31,462 bases of DNA. Source: Chara braunii. Lineage: Eukaryota; Streptophyta; Charophyceae; Charales; Characeae. A model generated the notes under the pieces. That model saw only the letters and a list, made by a program, of their open reading frames with translations. It made no database searches and had not been told where the DNA came from. Positions 1 through 9,296 of this stretch are shown here, piece by piece (the stretch's first letter is position 1; every line of letters begins with the position of its first letter). A program made the position numbers and the translations under genes. Where the stretch lies: contig BFEA01000158.1 in assembly GCA_003427395.1 (NCBI GenBank), positions 419,852 through 451,313 on the forward strand, in the 5' to 3' direction.

Positions 1-611
1 AAAAGATATGTTATGGAGAAAAATACATTAAAGAAGATTTTCTTGAGCATTACATCTTAATTCCTTACCAAATTTGAAATAAAAATAAAATACGAAAAAT
101 AATACTAATAATAAAAATAAATTAAAATAAAAAGAGAATTAAATTTAGTGAGTGCGCGAGCATGTTTTTGACACCGCCATCTTTGGCGATTTTTCATTTG
201 TTTTTGGCATAGCTAATTGCCCTGAAAATTTACAGATATGTACTTCACATAATAAAAAACCCACAAAAAAATTTCAAAAAATAATAAAATTGTTTAGACC
301 CGGAACTAAAGTGAAAACAAAAAGTAAAAAGTGAAAAAATACGTGGGCGAGCACGTTTTGACACCGCCATATTTGGCGATTTTTAATTCTTATCTGGCTT
401 AGCCAAATGACTTGAACATTTACTGGCATGTACCTCACGTCATAGAGAACTCACAAAAAACATTTCAGAAAACAATAATTAGTTTTAGGCCCCGAAATAA
501 TTTTTGACGGGGGCCGAACGCCGTCGGGTTTAAACCCTGTACGAGACCCTGAACGCCCGTACGTACGGAGGTCTGCCCAGGGACCTCCGTACGTACGGGC
601 TGGTGACCCTG
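1..611 (-). mobile_element. hAT-like MITE family A, copy A1 (partial, runs off the left edge)
   Basis: The block is the reverse complement of 2035-2620, matching over nearly the whole length. It ends at the right in GGTGACCCTG, the complement of a CAGGGTCACC terminus. Inside are two related subunits of about 190 bp, each carrying the motif ACCGCCATCTTTGGCGAT or a variant, so the family contains an internal duplication. No transposase is present, so it is non-autonomous. CAGGG-type ends suggest hAT, but the target-site duplication cannot be checked because the other end is outside the window. Confidence 0.6.
556..599. repeat. Perfect 18-bp inverted repeat in the A1 end
   Basis: Arms 556-573 and 582-599 are exact reverse complements (CCCGTACGTACGGAGGTC and its complement) around the 8-nt loop TGCCCAGG. 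It lies just inside the element terminus, where hAT elements often carry subterminal transposase-binding repeats. Confidence 0.85.
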
Positions 612-992
612 ATGTAAAATACACATATATAAATTTTCATGGCATTTGTCACAAAAAAAAAAAAAAAAATCACCAAATATGGCGATGTCAAAAATGTGCT
701 CGCCCACTCAATAATTTCTTTCTCGTTTTATTTTTTTTAATTTTTATTATTATTATTTATTTTTAGTATTTGATTTTTATTTCAAATTTGGTCAAGAATT
801 TGGATGTAGTGTTGAGGCAAATGTTGCTTAGTTTTTTCTTTTGTATAAAATAGTTTGTTTTCAAATTTTTTTAAATTCGTGGTTTTTTTTTTTTTTTTTT
901 TTTTTTTTCGCGTTCGGTCGAACGACCGAACGCGTCGAGAGGGGGTGCCGAACGTTCGGGCATTCGACCCGTCCCGAACGCCGGCAACCCTG
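612..992 (+). mobile_element. MITE family A, copy A2 (right part), interrupted by A1
   Basis: From 612 the sequence resumes in the middle of family A (compare 8411 onward in copy A5) in the opposite orientation to A1. It runs to a terminus CCGGCAACCCTG at 992. The abrupt start directly at the A1 terminus indicates that A1 inserted into A2; the left part of A2 would lie before the window. Confidence 0.55.
909..934. repeat. Perfect 12-bp palindrome in A2
   Basis: CGCGTTCGGTCG (909-920) and its exact complement (923-934) are separated by AA. It sits behind a long T-run, at the start of the GC-rich terminal module of family A. Confidence 0.85.
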
Positions 993-1322
993 ATTATAAT
1001 TATAATATGATTAAATTATATTATATAATTTTGATAATTATTTATTTTTCGCACATTTATTCAAGAAGATAGTACTTAGTTAATCTTAATGTCGTGTATA
1101 TCAGGTATAACAAAGAAGTCAAACATTAGTTTAGAACGACTTTTTTCTCTCCTTTAAAGTGCGATCATTCTTTTTCTCACAGTTAATATATTTTTTAACG
1201 TAATTGAATATTAAAATGAGGATAAAAAATTTAATGTATGTAAATAAACCGCAATAGGTAAACCATATACCCAAGGGCATTTAATTTTTTTAATACGTTT
1301 GACTGTTGTATGCGTATATTGG
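993..1322. other. AT-rich interval, nothing recognised
   Basis: AT-rich DNA between A2 and the family B element. No open frame, RNA motif or clear repeat was seen. Confidence 0.6.
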
Positions 1323-1330
1323 CTTAAAAT

Positions 1331-1603
1331 CTAGGCTACCAGCCGGGCCTTCAGGGTCTCGGGTGACCAGCCCGTGTAAGAACTAGGGAAAGTCCCAGCA
1401 AAAGAAAGAAAATCCAAAAAATCAAAAAACAAACTATGTTATGCAAAAAATAAACTTAACAACTTTTGCCTTATGGCCACATCGAAATTTTTTAACAAAT
1501 TTAAAATATATATATATTTTTTAAAATAATCTTTATTTTTTATTTTTTTTCAATCTTTTTGGCCCGACCGGACAAATGACCCCGGGCCACTCTGGTAGCC
1601 TAG
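1331..1603 (+). mobile_element. hAT-like MITE family B, copy B1, with 8-bp target duplication
   Basis: A 273-bp element begins CTAGGCTACCAG and ends with the exact complement CTGGTAGCCTAG. It is flanked on both sides by CTTAAAAT (1323-1330 and 1604-1611), an 8-bp target-site duplication as made by hAT transposases. The ends are GC-rich and the centre AT-rich, with no coding capacity. Copies at 3493-3771 (same orientation) and 2777-2988 (opposite, degraded) belong to the same family. Confidence 0.82.
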
Positions 1604-1751
1604 CTTAAAATACAATTTAACGAAATGATTACCTACACTTAGTAAAATCACCACCATTGTTCGACTTTAGTAACTTGACTCAATTGATGGATCAACATCA
1701 ATATAATTCATGCAGCGTCTAAAAAATTAAAATGATGTGATTGTGATTTGC

Positions 1752-1878
1752 ATTGTTTTTGTGAAATGTTTTTTGGCGGGGGCCTAACCTGGAGGTGTTC
1801 AGCCCCCGAACGGGACCCCGAACGCCCGAACGTTCGGGGGCCAGATGGGGGACCCCCGAACATTCGATCAGGTAACGC

Positions 1879-1879
<1 letters not shown>
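1752..1879 (-). mobile_element. MITE family A, terminal fragment A3
   Basis: Only the GC-rich terminal module is present, with the GGCGGGGGCC block and CCGAACGTTCGGG palindromes, ending in a mutated terminus GGTAACGCT. It runs directly into a TA microsatellite. The internal part of the family is missing. Confidence 0.5.

Positions 1880-1925
<46 letters not shown>
1879..1925. repeat. (TA)n microsatellite
   Basis: About 47 bp of nearly pure TA, between the A3 terminus and a hammerhead-family fragment. Hammerhead copy H3 also has a TA tract next to its ribozyme. Confidence 0.9.
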
Positions 1926-1927
<2 letters not shown>

Positions 1928-2027
1928 TCACAAACAGAACTGCCCGGTAAAACCGTAGGTAGAGAGAGAGAAGAGGACAACAAACGAGGGGCTGTGACAA
2001 ACTGTTTCATCGGAGTTTCACCGACTC
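1926..2027 (-). ncRNA. Hammerhead-bearing repeat, copy H1 (truncated ribozyme)
   Basis: On the minus strand this reads stem II (GTCGG, loop TGAAACT, CCGAT), then GAAACAGTTTGTCAC, then a pyrimidine-rich body shared with 14508-14581. Stem II and the GAAA box match a hammerhead core, but the CUGANGA box and stem I are lost: the sequence switches to family A DNA right after GACTC at 2027. The body ends in GTGAC followed by TA repeats, resembling the start of another unit. It cannot self-cleave as it stands. Confidence 0.55.
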
Positions 2028-2746
2028 TCCCCGGGCAAACCTCCGTACGTACGGGAGTTCGGGGTCCCGTACGGGGTCCAAACCCGACAGCGTTCGGCCC
2101 CCGCCAAAAATGATTTCGGAGCCCACAAATAATTATTATTTTCTGAATTGTTTTTTGTGAGTTCTCTATGACGTGAGGTACATGCCTGTAAATTTTCAAG
2201 TCATTTGGCAAAGCCAAATAAGAATTAAAAATCGCCAAAGATGGCGGTGTCAAAACGTGTTCGCTCACGTATTTTTTTACTTTTTACTTTTTGTTTTCAC
2301 TTTAGTTCGGGGTCTAAACTGTTTTATTATTTTTTTAAACTTTTTTAGTGGGTTTTGTATTATGTGAAGTACACATCTGTAAATTTTCAGGGCATTTAGC
2401 TGTGCCAAAAAAAAGTGAAAAATTGCCAAAGATGGCGGTGTCGAAAACATGCTCGCGCATTCACTAAATTTAATTTTCTTTTTATTTTCATTTATATTAT
2501 TATTAATAGTATTTATTTTTCGTATTTTATTTTTATTTCAAATTTAATAAGGTATTCGGATGTAATGCTCAGGCAAATCTTGTTTAATTTAGTTTTTCCA
2601 TAACATATCTTTTTTTCAGATTTTTTGGATGACTTTGTTTTTTTTTTTTGGGTCCGCGTTCGGCCCGAACGACCGAACGCATTCCCAAGGGGTTCCATAC
2701 GTTCGAGCGTTCAGGTTCGGGCGTTCGACCCGTCCCGGACGCCGGT

Positions 2747-2752
<6 letters not shown>
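2028..2752 (+). mobile_element. MITE family A, copy A4 (most complete copy)
   Basis: The order is: GC-rich module with TACGTACG palindrome; two diverged subunits carrying GCCAAAGATGGCGGTGTC (about 2236 and 2428); AT-rich tract; T-run; and GC-rich terminal module with GCGTTCGG/CCGAACGC arms, ending GGTTACCCT at 2752 against a TA microsatellite. The first GC-rich end is truncated where it meets hammerhead copy H1. No long open frame of protein character was found. Confidence 0.6.

Positions 2753-2776
<24 letters not shown>
2753..2776. repeat. (TA)n microsatellite
   Basis: About 24 bp of TA directly at the A4 terminus, followed by a truncated family B element. Confidence 0.85.
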
Positions 2777-2777
<1 letters not shown>

Positions 2778-2988
2778 CTTTATTTGTTATTTTAAATATG
2801 GTAAAAAATTTCAATGTGACCCTGAGACAAAAGTTGTTCAGTTTAGTTTTCTACATAACATAGTTTTTTTCGGATTTTTTTGATTTTTCTGTTTTTTTTT
2901 TTCTTTTTGCAAGGACCTTTCCTCGTCCTTGCAAGGCCGGGCCGCCCAGGAAAATATGGTGACCCGGGCTGCCCGGCTGGTAGCCCAA
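2777..2988 (-). mobile_element. MITE family B, copy B3 (one end lost)
   Basis: On the minus strand it begins with a degraded terminus (complement of CTGGTAGCCCAA), followed by the CCGGGC-rich subterminal block, a GCAAGGAC/GTCCTTGC 8-bp hairpin and the ACTATGTTATGTAG-type internal sequence of B1 and B2. Its far end is lost at the TA microsatellite. Confidence 0.6.
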
Positions 2989-3484
2989 TTCTTATATTAA
3001 TTTGCAAATATATTTTTTTAATATTTTGCTTTCATTAGATATACATTGGAAGATATTCTGATCATATTCATTCTTAATAGTAAGGTCACACGACTATTTT
3101 ATATTGCAAATTTGTCTTCTAAGATATGATTCATTAAGATTAAGTAAAAATAGGATAAATAAAAAATAATAAACTCGATAAAATACAACAATTCTCTGAG
3201 GCATTTTTTTGCTAAGATGAAATTCAAACAATTGCATGGGGTTACCATTGCGACATCATGATACAGTGCAATTTTATGAACATAGAAGTGAAACTTTGAG
3301 ATTCGTTGTTTAACAAGTATCTGTTGAACTTTTATAATCCATCAATGATCATAATAAGGAAAATTTTGCATCCACCGAACAAAAGTTTGGTTTAAAGGAG
3401 TTGCATATTGGATTCAATATGATGTTACAATTCTTTGTCACTAGTAAATGTTCGATATTTTTGAGGAATTTCAATAATTTATCA
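2989..3484. other. AT-rich interval, nothing recognised
   Basis: Unique-looking AT-rich DNA. No RNA gene, repeat or plausible open frame was found. Confidence 0.55.
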
Positions 3485-3492
3485 AAATAAAA

Positions 3493-3559
3493 CTAGGCTA
3501 CCAGCCGGGCCGCCCGGGTCCCGGGTGACCAGCCCATGCAAGGACCAGGGAAGGTCTCC

Positions 3560-3592
<33 letters not shown>

Positions 3593-3771
3593 GTAAAAAA
3601 AACTATGTTATGTAGAAAAATAAATTGAACAAGTTTTGCCTCAAGGTCACATCAAAATTCTGCACCACATTTAAAATTAAAAAAAAAAATTATTTTTTTT
3701 ATTTTTATTTTTATTTTTTAATTATTTTTGGCTCGGTCGGGCAAGTGATCCCGCCCACTCTGGTAGCCTAG
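3493..3771 (+). mobile_element. hAT-like MITE family B, copy B2, with 8-bp target duplication
   Basis: The 279-bp element has CTAGGCTACCAG and CTGGTAGCCTAG ends and is flanked by AAATAAAA at 3485-3492 and 3772-3779, an exact 8-bp duplication. The layout matches B1: GC-rich subterminal block, poly(A) tract of about 30 nt, AT-rich core, GGCTCGGTCGGGC near the right end. Two copies with perfect but different 8-bp duplications make the hAT assignment fairly firm. Confidence 0.85.
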
Positions 3772-3779
3772 AAATAAAA

Positions 3780-4185
3780 TAAATTTTCATTATAATTCAC
3801 TTACGCCTAAATTGTCATGATTATAAAATATTTATCTTCTATAATTATCTTTATCCACTAACGTATCATTAAGATTTGTAAGAGTGTCAATTTTTTTTCA
3901 CTTTTGAGTCCTTCCAAATAAATGATGTCTTGGTTTTTGTTTTCTCAAGATACACAATGTATGTCAACTTTATGTGTGCATTCAACAATAATTCAAACAA
4001 AAAAGCTTGTTTACTGTTTCGATCCGCATGACTCCCTCGTATACTCTTTGAAATAACTATTTGATAATTTTTTACGATATAAATTTTGATTGTGGTATTT
4101 ATTATTGGTTTATGCACGCAACATTTCTTTTCTCAACTCATTTTTATCGATTCTTAACATGATAAAAAGTAATTGGTGCACTGAA
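3780..4185. other. AT-rich interval, nothing recognised
   Basis: No supported feature was seen. The open frame on the minus strand at 3887-4117 has no recognisable motif and low-complexity AT-driven composition. Confidence 0.5.
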
Positions 4186-4281
4186 GATTGGATAATAAAT
4201 ATCATAAGAAGGCAATGTTTGAGATAAATTAATTAGATAATCATCAAAAATTAAAGATTGAGTAAGAAATATCATAAGAAG
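4186..4281 (+). repeat. Short direct repeat, 70 bp apart
   Basis: A 26-bp sequence beginning GATTGGATAATAAATATC (4186-4211) recurs as GATTGAGTAAGAAATATC (4256-4281) with the same tail ATAAGAAG. Confidence 0.7.
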
Positions 4282-4400
4282 TTGCGTTGCCACTTGTACG
4301 CATAGGTTCCCATACAAATATTGTCGTACAGATCCGGTACAAATATTACCAGTACGTTTCGTACGGAAAGACCCCGTACATGTACGTTATGCAACGTAGG
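4282..4400. repeat. GTAC-rich block with weak inverted ends
   Basis: Several GTACG/CGTAC words and a repeated TACAAATATT lie between CGTTGC (about 4284) and GCAACG (about 4390). It could be a small MITE, but the inverted ends agree only in short patches and no target duplication is visible. Confidence 0.25.
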
Positions 4401-4555
4401 TGTATGGAGAATAAATTTCCACAACACATTCTTACTTAAAACTATTTGCCAAGTAAATCTAAAGTCACCCCTAAGTCGGTGTCCAAAAAAAAAGGTAGAC
4501 CTTTGGTAGACTCTCCCCTATTCAAGATGGATCGTCAGAATCGCCACCTATCTTC

Positions 4556-5125
4556 TCTAAACTAAGAAAATTTCGATAGCGCTTCCCGTAGGAAAGTGCC
4601 TTCTCAGAATTTATAATAGTTTGAATATGAAAACGAAAATAATTTTTAACTCCTAAATATCAAAATTTTTCTAACTCTCTAGATTAGTAAAAATTTGACA
4701 ACATCTCCTTTAGAAAGGTAGCCTTCCTAGATTTATACTAAGTCAAATAAGAACTCCAAAGTTAGACTTGAGTTCAACTTAAGACAAATTTCAACTTACC
4801 CCTTAGATTTGTAGAAATTTCGACAACACTCCCTTTAGAAAAGTGTTATTCCAAGATTTATACAAAGCTAAGTTCAAAATCTAAAATGACTTTGACCTTT
4901 CAAAATCCAACTTCGTCTAACTCCCTGAATTAGCAAAAAATTGGGAAGCACTCCCTTTAGGAAATGAGACTTTCCAGATTTTTACTAAGTCATATATATA
5001 TAATTTATACAAGTTGAACTATGAAAAGTCAAAATTTTACTAACTCCCTGGTTTTGTAGAAATTTCGGGAACGCTTCCCGTAAAGAAAATGACTTACCAA
5101 AATTTATACAAGACCTAGTATAAGG
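4556..5125 (+). repeat. Five diverged tandem repeats of about 121 bp
   Basis: Units start near 4556, 4675, 4797, 4918 and 5040. Each reads roughly AACTCCCTAGATT, GTAGAAATTTCGACAAC, CTCCCTTTAG, GAAA, then CCAAGATTTATAC. The CTCCCTTTAGAAA segment is bracketed in some units by short complementary arms (for example AACACT/AGTGTT in unit 3). Comparable tandem arrays occur in the 3' untranslated part of some plant Ty3/gypsy elements, but no retrotransposon protein is in the window. Confidence 0.7.
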
Positions 5126-5396
5126 AAAAATCCCAGAAAATGCAGAAATTGACCTAAATAAAATAAACCTAGCTCAGAAAATGCAGGAATTGAAACCAAC
5201 TCCTATAGCTCTAGCACGTCGCGAATAACTAAAGCAACTACCTATCAGACTAAAACTGAGACTAGGTAGTGATCTCACTCAATCATATGCAAGACCAAAC
5301 CACACTATTAAGTACTCTCACCAATCCAAGTCAAATTCTCGTAGATAAATTCGTAAAACCCTCAGATGATTTATCCCTTATACCCAACCTACATAT
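5126..5396. other. Spacer between two repeat arrays
   Basis: It contains a short duplication (CAGAAAATGCAG at about 5132 and 5175). No other feature was recognised. Confidence 0.5.
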
Positions 5397-6061
5397 GGCA
5401 TAGTGCTAGACCATTCAGCTTAGAAACAATGCCTAGTATGCCTTAAGATATACACAAACAGATTGCACAACTACTTTTCTCTTCTTTGGGCATATGACTA
5501 CACCATTCAGCTTAGAAACAATGTCTAGTCGCCCTGAACTATTTAATATCTAAAGTTTAATAATTTGTGACGTTGCTCTAAAAAAATAAAAATATGGGTA
5601 GGGAACTGAGCCATTCAACTTAGAAACAACGCTCAACTTTCCCTGATTAATATGTATTTCCTGTTATACTCAATTTATACTTATATGTGTGGTTTTTAGG
5701 CTAAACCATTAAGCTTAGAAACAATGCTTAGCCAACCCTTAGACCAACAATCCTCCCTCATAAATAAAACAAATAGCCGAACCATTCAACTTAGAAATAA
5801 TGTTTAGCCTATCCGCAAAGTTACTTAAAGCATGAAGTTCTATACTTTAGCCCAACTTTGGTCAGAAACCCCCAAAAGAAAGAGACGGACCAAGCCATTC
5901 ACTTAGAAACAATGCTTGGTCCTTAAGATAAGTTAGACAAACCCTCGAAAATAGACACAACAACCTCACCATTTAGCTTAGAAACAATGTCTCGTCCTTT
6001 AGAAAACAGCCAAATAAACATAGGCCTGAGCCTTTCAACTTAAAAACAATGCCCAGTCCAT
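5397..6061 (+). repeat. Array of eight interspersed hairpins, conserved loop and variable stems
   Basis: A core close to CATTCAGCTTAGAAACAATG occurs eight times (about 5411, 5503, 5611, 5705, 5782, 5894, 5969, 6031), 60-115 bp apart with unrelated spacers. CATT and AATG pair, leaving a loop CAGCTTAGAAAC. The flanks differ from unit to unit but remain complementary: GGACCAAG/CTTGGTCC (unit 6), GGCTAA/TTAGCC plus GGTT/AACC (unit 4), GACTA/TAGTC plus GGGC/GCCC (unit 2), GGCATA plus CTAG in unit 1, AGGGAA and TGAGC in unit 3. Units 5 and 8 pair imperfectly and unit 7 hardly pairs. Unit 6 has a one-base deletion in the loop, so it is not a coding repeat. Confidence 0.8.
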
Positions 6062-8040
6062 GGTTGACCCGGTCAAACGCATGCTAACTGCCTTCCTCCC
6101 ACCTTCCCCCAGTTCATCCCTTAAGAGGAAAAAAACGCAGACCGTTCGCATCTGCAATGATCAGCTTAGTGAGATATGCACCACCTTTACGCTTAACCCG
6201 AATCTCGCTACTATAGTTCTAATGTGAGTAGGAGGAAAACGAAAATAATCTTGGCAGCATACTCGGCGCCCATAACATCATTTCTCAGTCTCAATGTAGC
6301 GAGCTCAGTGGTAAGCCAGCAATCGACTACACAACTCAGCTCCGCAAAACGCAGTAGTAAAGTGATGAGTGGGCTCGCAACTCTGATCGACTTTTCTCAA
6401 CTCCACAAAGCTCACTGCACCGGCCCAATCCTGCCCGCTTGGTCTGTTGGGTCACGGGGTCACCGCTCTCTCCGCTCATACAGCTGTCTCCTTTCTGACT
6501 TGCTCTTCCCTACCTCTTTGTCGACCCCTCTTATGTCTGTTGTTATCCTTAACTCGCTATCACGCTCAGCTACCTTCCATATCACCCCTATACACAGCTC
6601 TGCGAACAACGATCCCGATCGTGGAAGGGACTCCGAGAGGGCGATTAGAATCGAGTGAACAGGAATCAAGAGTGAAGGAGAAGGTGAGTCTTCCGCTAGA
6701 ATGTGGAAAGATACCTTCAAACGTTTGGGGCAAAACCATAGAGAATGGCTTCCTCCATCAGCAGGATGAGCGTACACCGACCAATCAATAAGTTTCTAGC
6801 CCCGCGATTGACCTCATATTATCTCCATCCGTTGGCTGGGCAGAATCGAATTAATCTTTCGCAAGAACTTGGCCAGATTCATAGCTCTTCAAAGCCCGCC
6901 CCCCCCCCCCCCCCCCCGAGTTATGTGCGCAATCTCTTTTTCCTCTAACTTTATTCTTACCAACTTTCTCCTAAATATGACCTTACCGCTAGATTCGCTC
7001 CGTTTGAAAACCCCCAAATCCCTTCTTCCCCTGCTCGCTTAAGAAACGAAAGAGTGGTACGAGTTTTCCCCCTTTTTCAGCATAGCTCGGCGCATCCTAT
7101 TTTCCTACTAACCCCCTAGTTACTGACTTTCTACAAAAAGTAATTTTAGTTTCAGGGTTGCCCACCCCGAAAACCTCGGCTTAGTATTTTGAACTGCTAA
7201 AAACGGTCAAGGAACGACCACGTTACCACAACTTCGCTTTCCACTTTCCTTTTCCTTCGCCATCACTTCGCGCACAACCTTTTCCACTATTCTCCCTCTA
7301 CACTAACCCTCCACCAATTCCAACCTCAAAATCGTACTCACCCTCTTCTAAAATACTAGTTTCGCATCTTGGTGCACTTGATTCTGTGAAGAATCGAGTG
7401 AACTGAATAATCTACCACTCGCCACTTCTCTCCCCTTCTCTGCCATCTCCAATAGCGGATGCATTTGGCCCGGGAACCCCACCGGATTCAACCCTCCTTC
7501 TTTTGCAGCTTTGCTTCATTGTCTTAGCGTCCGTCGCTACGCTACCTCACTCTACCCTGCGGGTGCTAACGCCTTGCCCACCAATCATTGCGGCCCGGGC
7601 GTACTTGCCTGACATCACTAGTCACTCGACTCTCTTTCTTTTCGTCGCTGCAGCCTCTTCTTTGCCCGGTACTTCTCACTTCCTTCACTTGGTCCACCGC
7701 CGCCTCAGCGTAATGGCTTCGCGAGCTGCTCCGAACAGCCCGAGGGACACTTCGGGAAAGATCCACCACAATGTGGTCCGATCAATTTTTCGCCCAGTCG
7801 TACATGCCTGATAACACTAGCCACTCGGCTCTCCTTCTTTTCGTCGTTGCGGCCTCTTCGTTGCCCGTTACTTCTCACTTCCTTCATTCGGTCCGCCAAC
7901 GCAATGCCATTGGCAAAGAAGATTGAATTTCATTTAATTCCTGAATCCAGATGTGTTTTGTGCAGAGATGCAGAAAAGCAGATCAACAACAAATTTTTGC
8001 ATCTTTCTTTTTTTCTTTTATTTCTTTTTTTGGTCCCCTC
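6062..8040. other. Pyrimidine-rich interval, possibly LTR-like
   Basis: No gene was recognised. A purine run AAGAGGAAAAAAA (6123-6135) follows the repeat arrays and resembles a polypurine tract, so a long terminal repeat could begin near 6150. No matching second LTR, primer-binding site or pol fragment is visible, so this is only a suggestion. The region includes a C-run at 6900-6917. Open frames such as 6224-6658 have no recognisable motif. Confidence 0.25.
7577..7905 (+). repeat. About 199-bp direct duplication
   Basis: The segment around TGCCTGACATCACTAG (7606) through GGTCCACCG recurs at 7805 as TGCCTGATAACACTAG through GGTCCGCCA, an offset of 199 bp with roughly 85 percent visible agreement. 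Confidence 0.75.
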
Positions 8041-8655
8041 CAGGGTTTCCAGGCCGAACGTACGGAGACCCCTAAGCTGACCCCCGAACGTTCGGGCGTT
8101 CCAGTCCCCATACAAGGCCTGAACTTGAAGGGGTTCGGACCCGCAAAAAAAATATTTTGGCACCTCAATATTATTATTTCTTTCTGAATTTTTTTTTTTT
8201 TAGTTCTTTGTGATGTAAGGTATCTCCCTCTTAATTTTGAAGCCATTCTGTCCAGCCAAGAAAAAATGAAAAATCCTCAAAAATGGTGTTGTCAAAACTT
8301 GCTTGCCCACGCACTAATTTGTTATTTGTCTCTTTTCACATTTTTTTTCCCTTTATTTCGGGGCATGAAAAAAACTACTGTTTTTTCAAACTTTATTTGT
8401 AGATTCTCTATTATGTAAGATACACATATATAAATTTTCATAGCGTTTGTCACAGCCAAAACAAATTGAAACATCACCAAAGATGGCGGTGTCAAAAACG
8501 TGCTCGCCCACTCAATAACAACATTCTCGTTTTATTTTTTTAAATTTTCATTATTATTATTTATTTTTAGTATTTGATTTTTATTTCAAATTTGGTAACG
8601 AATTTGGATGTAACGTTGAGGCACATGTTGTTTAGTTTCTTCTTATACAAAACAA
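8041..8655 (+). mobile_element. MITE family A, copy A5 (right end lost)
   Basis: It begins with an intact terminus CAGGGTTTCC at 8041 and a CCGAACGTTCGGG palindrome. Two subunits with the ATGGTG/ATGGCGGTGTC motif follow (about 8284 and 8484), then the TTTGGATGTAACGTTGAGG internal sequence. Homology stops near 8655, before the right GC-rich module. It is the best copy for the left terminus. Confidence 0.65.
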
Positions 8656-9246
8656 ACACTTCGTGATGTCCGTTTTGTAAAATCGCACACCCCTTTTTTC
8701 GAAGACTAACTTTCAGGAAAACACAATAAGACCTAAGATTCATGTGTCATCACAACATAACAGAAAACAGGTGTCCAACAAGATGAAGCAGCTTAGGAGA
8801 AAACAGTTATTTTAAAAATTTGGAAGACATCCATCAACATGATTGGAACAACATATAAGAAACGTAAATTGTTTGGATTTTACAAAGTGTAGAAGAGCAA
8901 AGGAGCTAATTATGAAATGCCTCCATCAACACTGTCTCTACAAAAGCATAAAAGTGCAAATCCCATGCAATAACACTTCAATTAGCATACCTGAAAATTA
9001 AACAGTAGACTAGTTAACCATATTAATTGGCAAGGAAGGTACCACAAGCGCACAAGCTGACAATGAGATCAAACTACTCGCGGAAAAGTTCATTGTAAAT
9101 ATGACCTCCAACAACCACTTTGTGATATACGTCTCAACAATTATGCCAAAAGCCCGCAGCCAATTTCTGCATACTCATAGGGAGCAAGCGGCCAAGTTCT
9201 ATCAATCGAGGAACACAATGTAACAAGAGGCAGAGAGGAAGCCTAC
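8656..9246. other. No feature recognised
   Basis: Moderately AT-rich sequence without a plausible open frame, RNA motif or repeat. Confidence 0.5.
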
Positions 9247-9296
9247 ATGTGTGTGTATGTGTGTGTTTGTGTGTGTGTGTGTGTGAGAGAGAGGGA
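9247..9296. repeat. (GT)n then (GA)n microsatellite
   Basis: A GT/TG tract of about 40 bp passes directly into GAGAGAGAGGGAGG. Confidence 0.9.

Noticed and set aside
1708-2268. 186-codon minus-strand frame across 1708-2268
   Set aside because: It crosses a TA microsatellite, a hammerhead fragment and two MITE pieces, so it is a chance frame over unrelated elements.
5397-6061. CRISPR array reading of the interspersed repeats
   Set aside because: The surroundings are eukaryotic, there are no cas genes, spacers vary widely in length and the repeats are imperfect with variable flanks.
6224-6658. 144-codon plus-strand frame as a gene
   Set aside because: No recognisable motif, overlapped by comparable frames in other phases, and no splice or promoter context.
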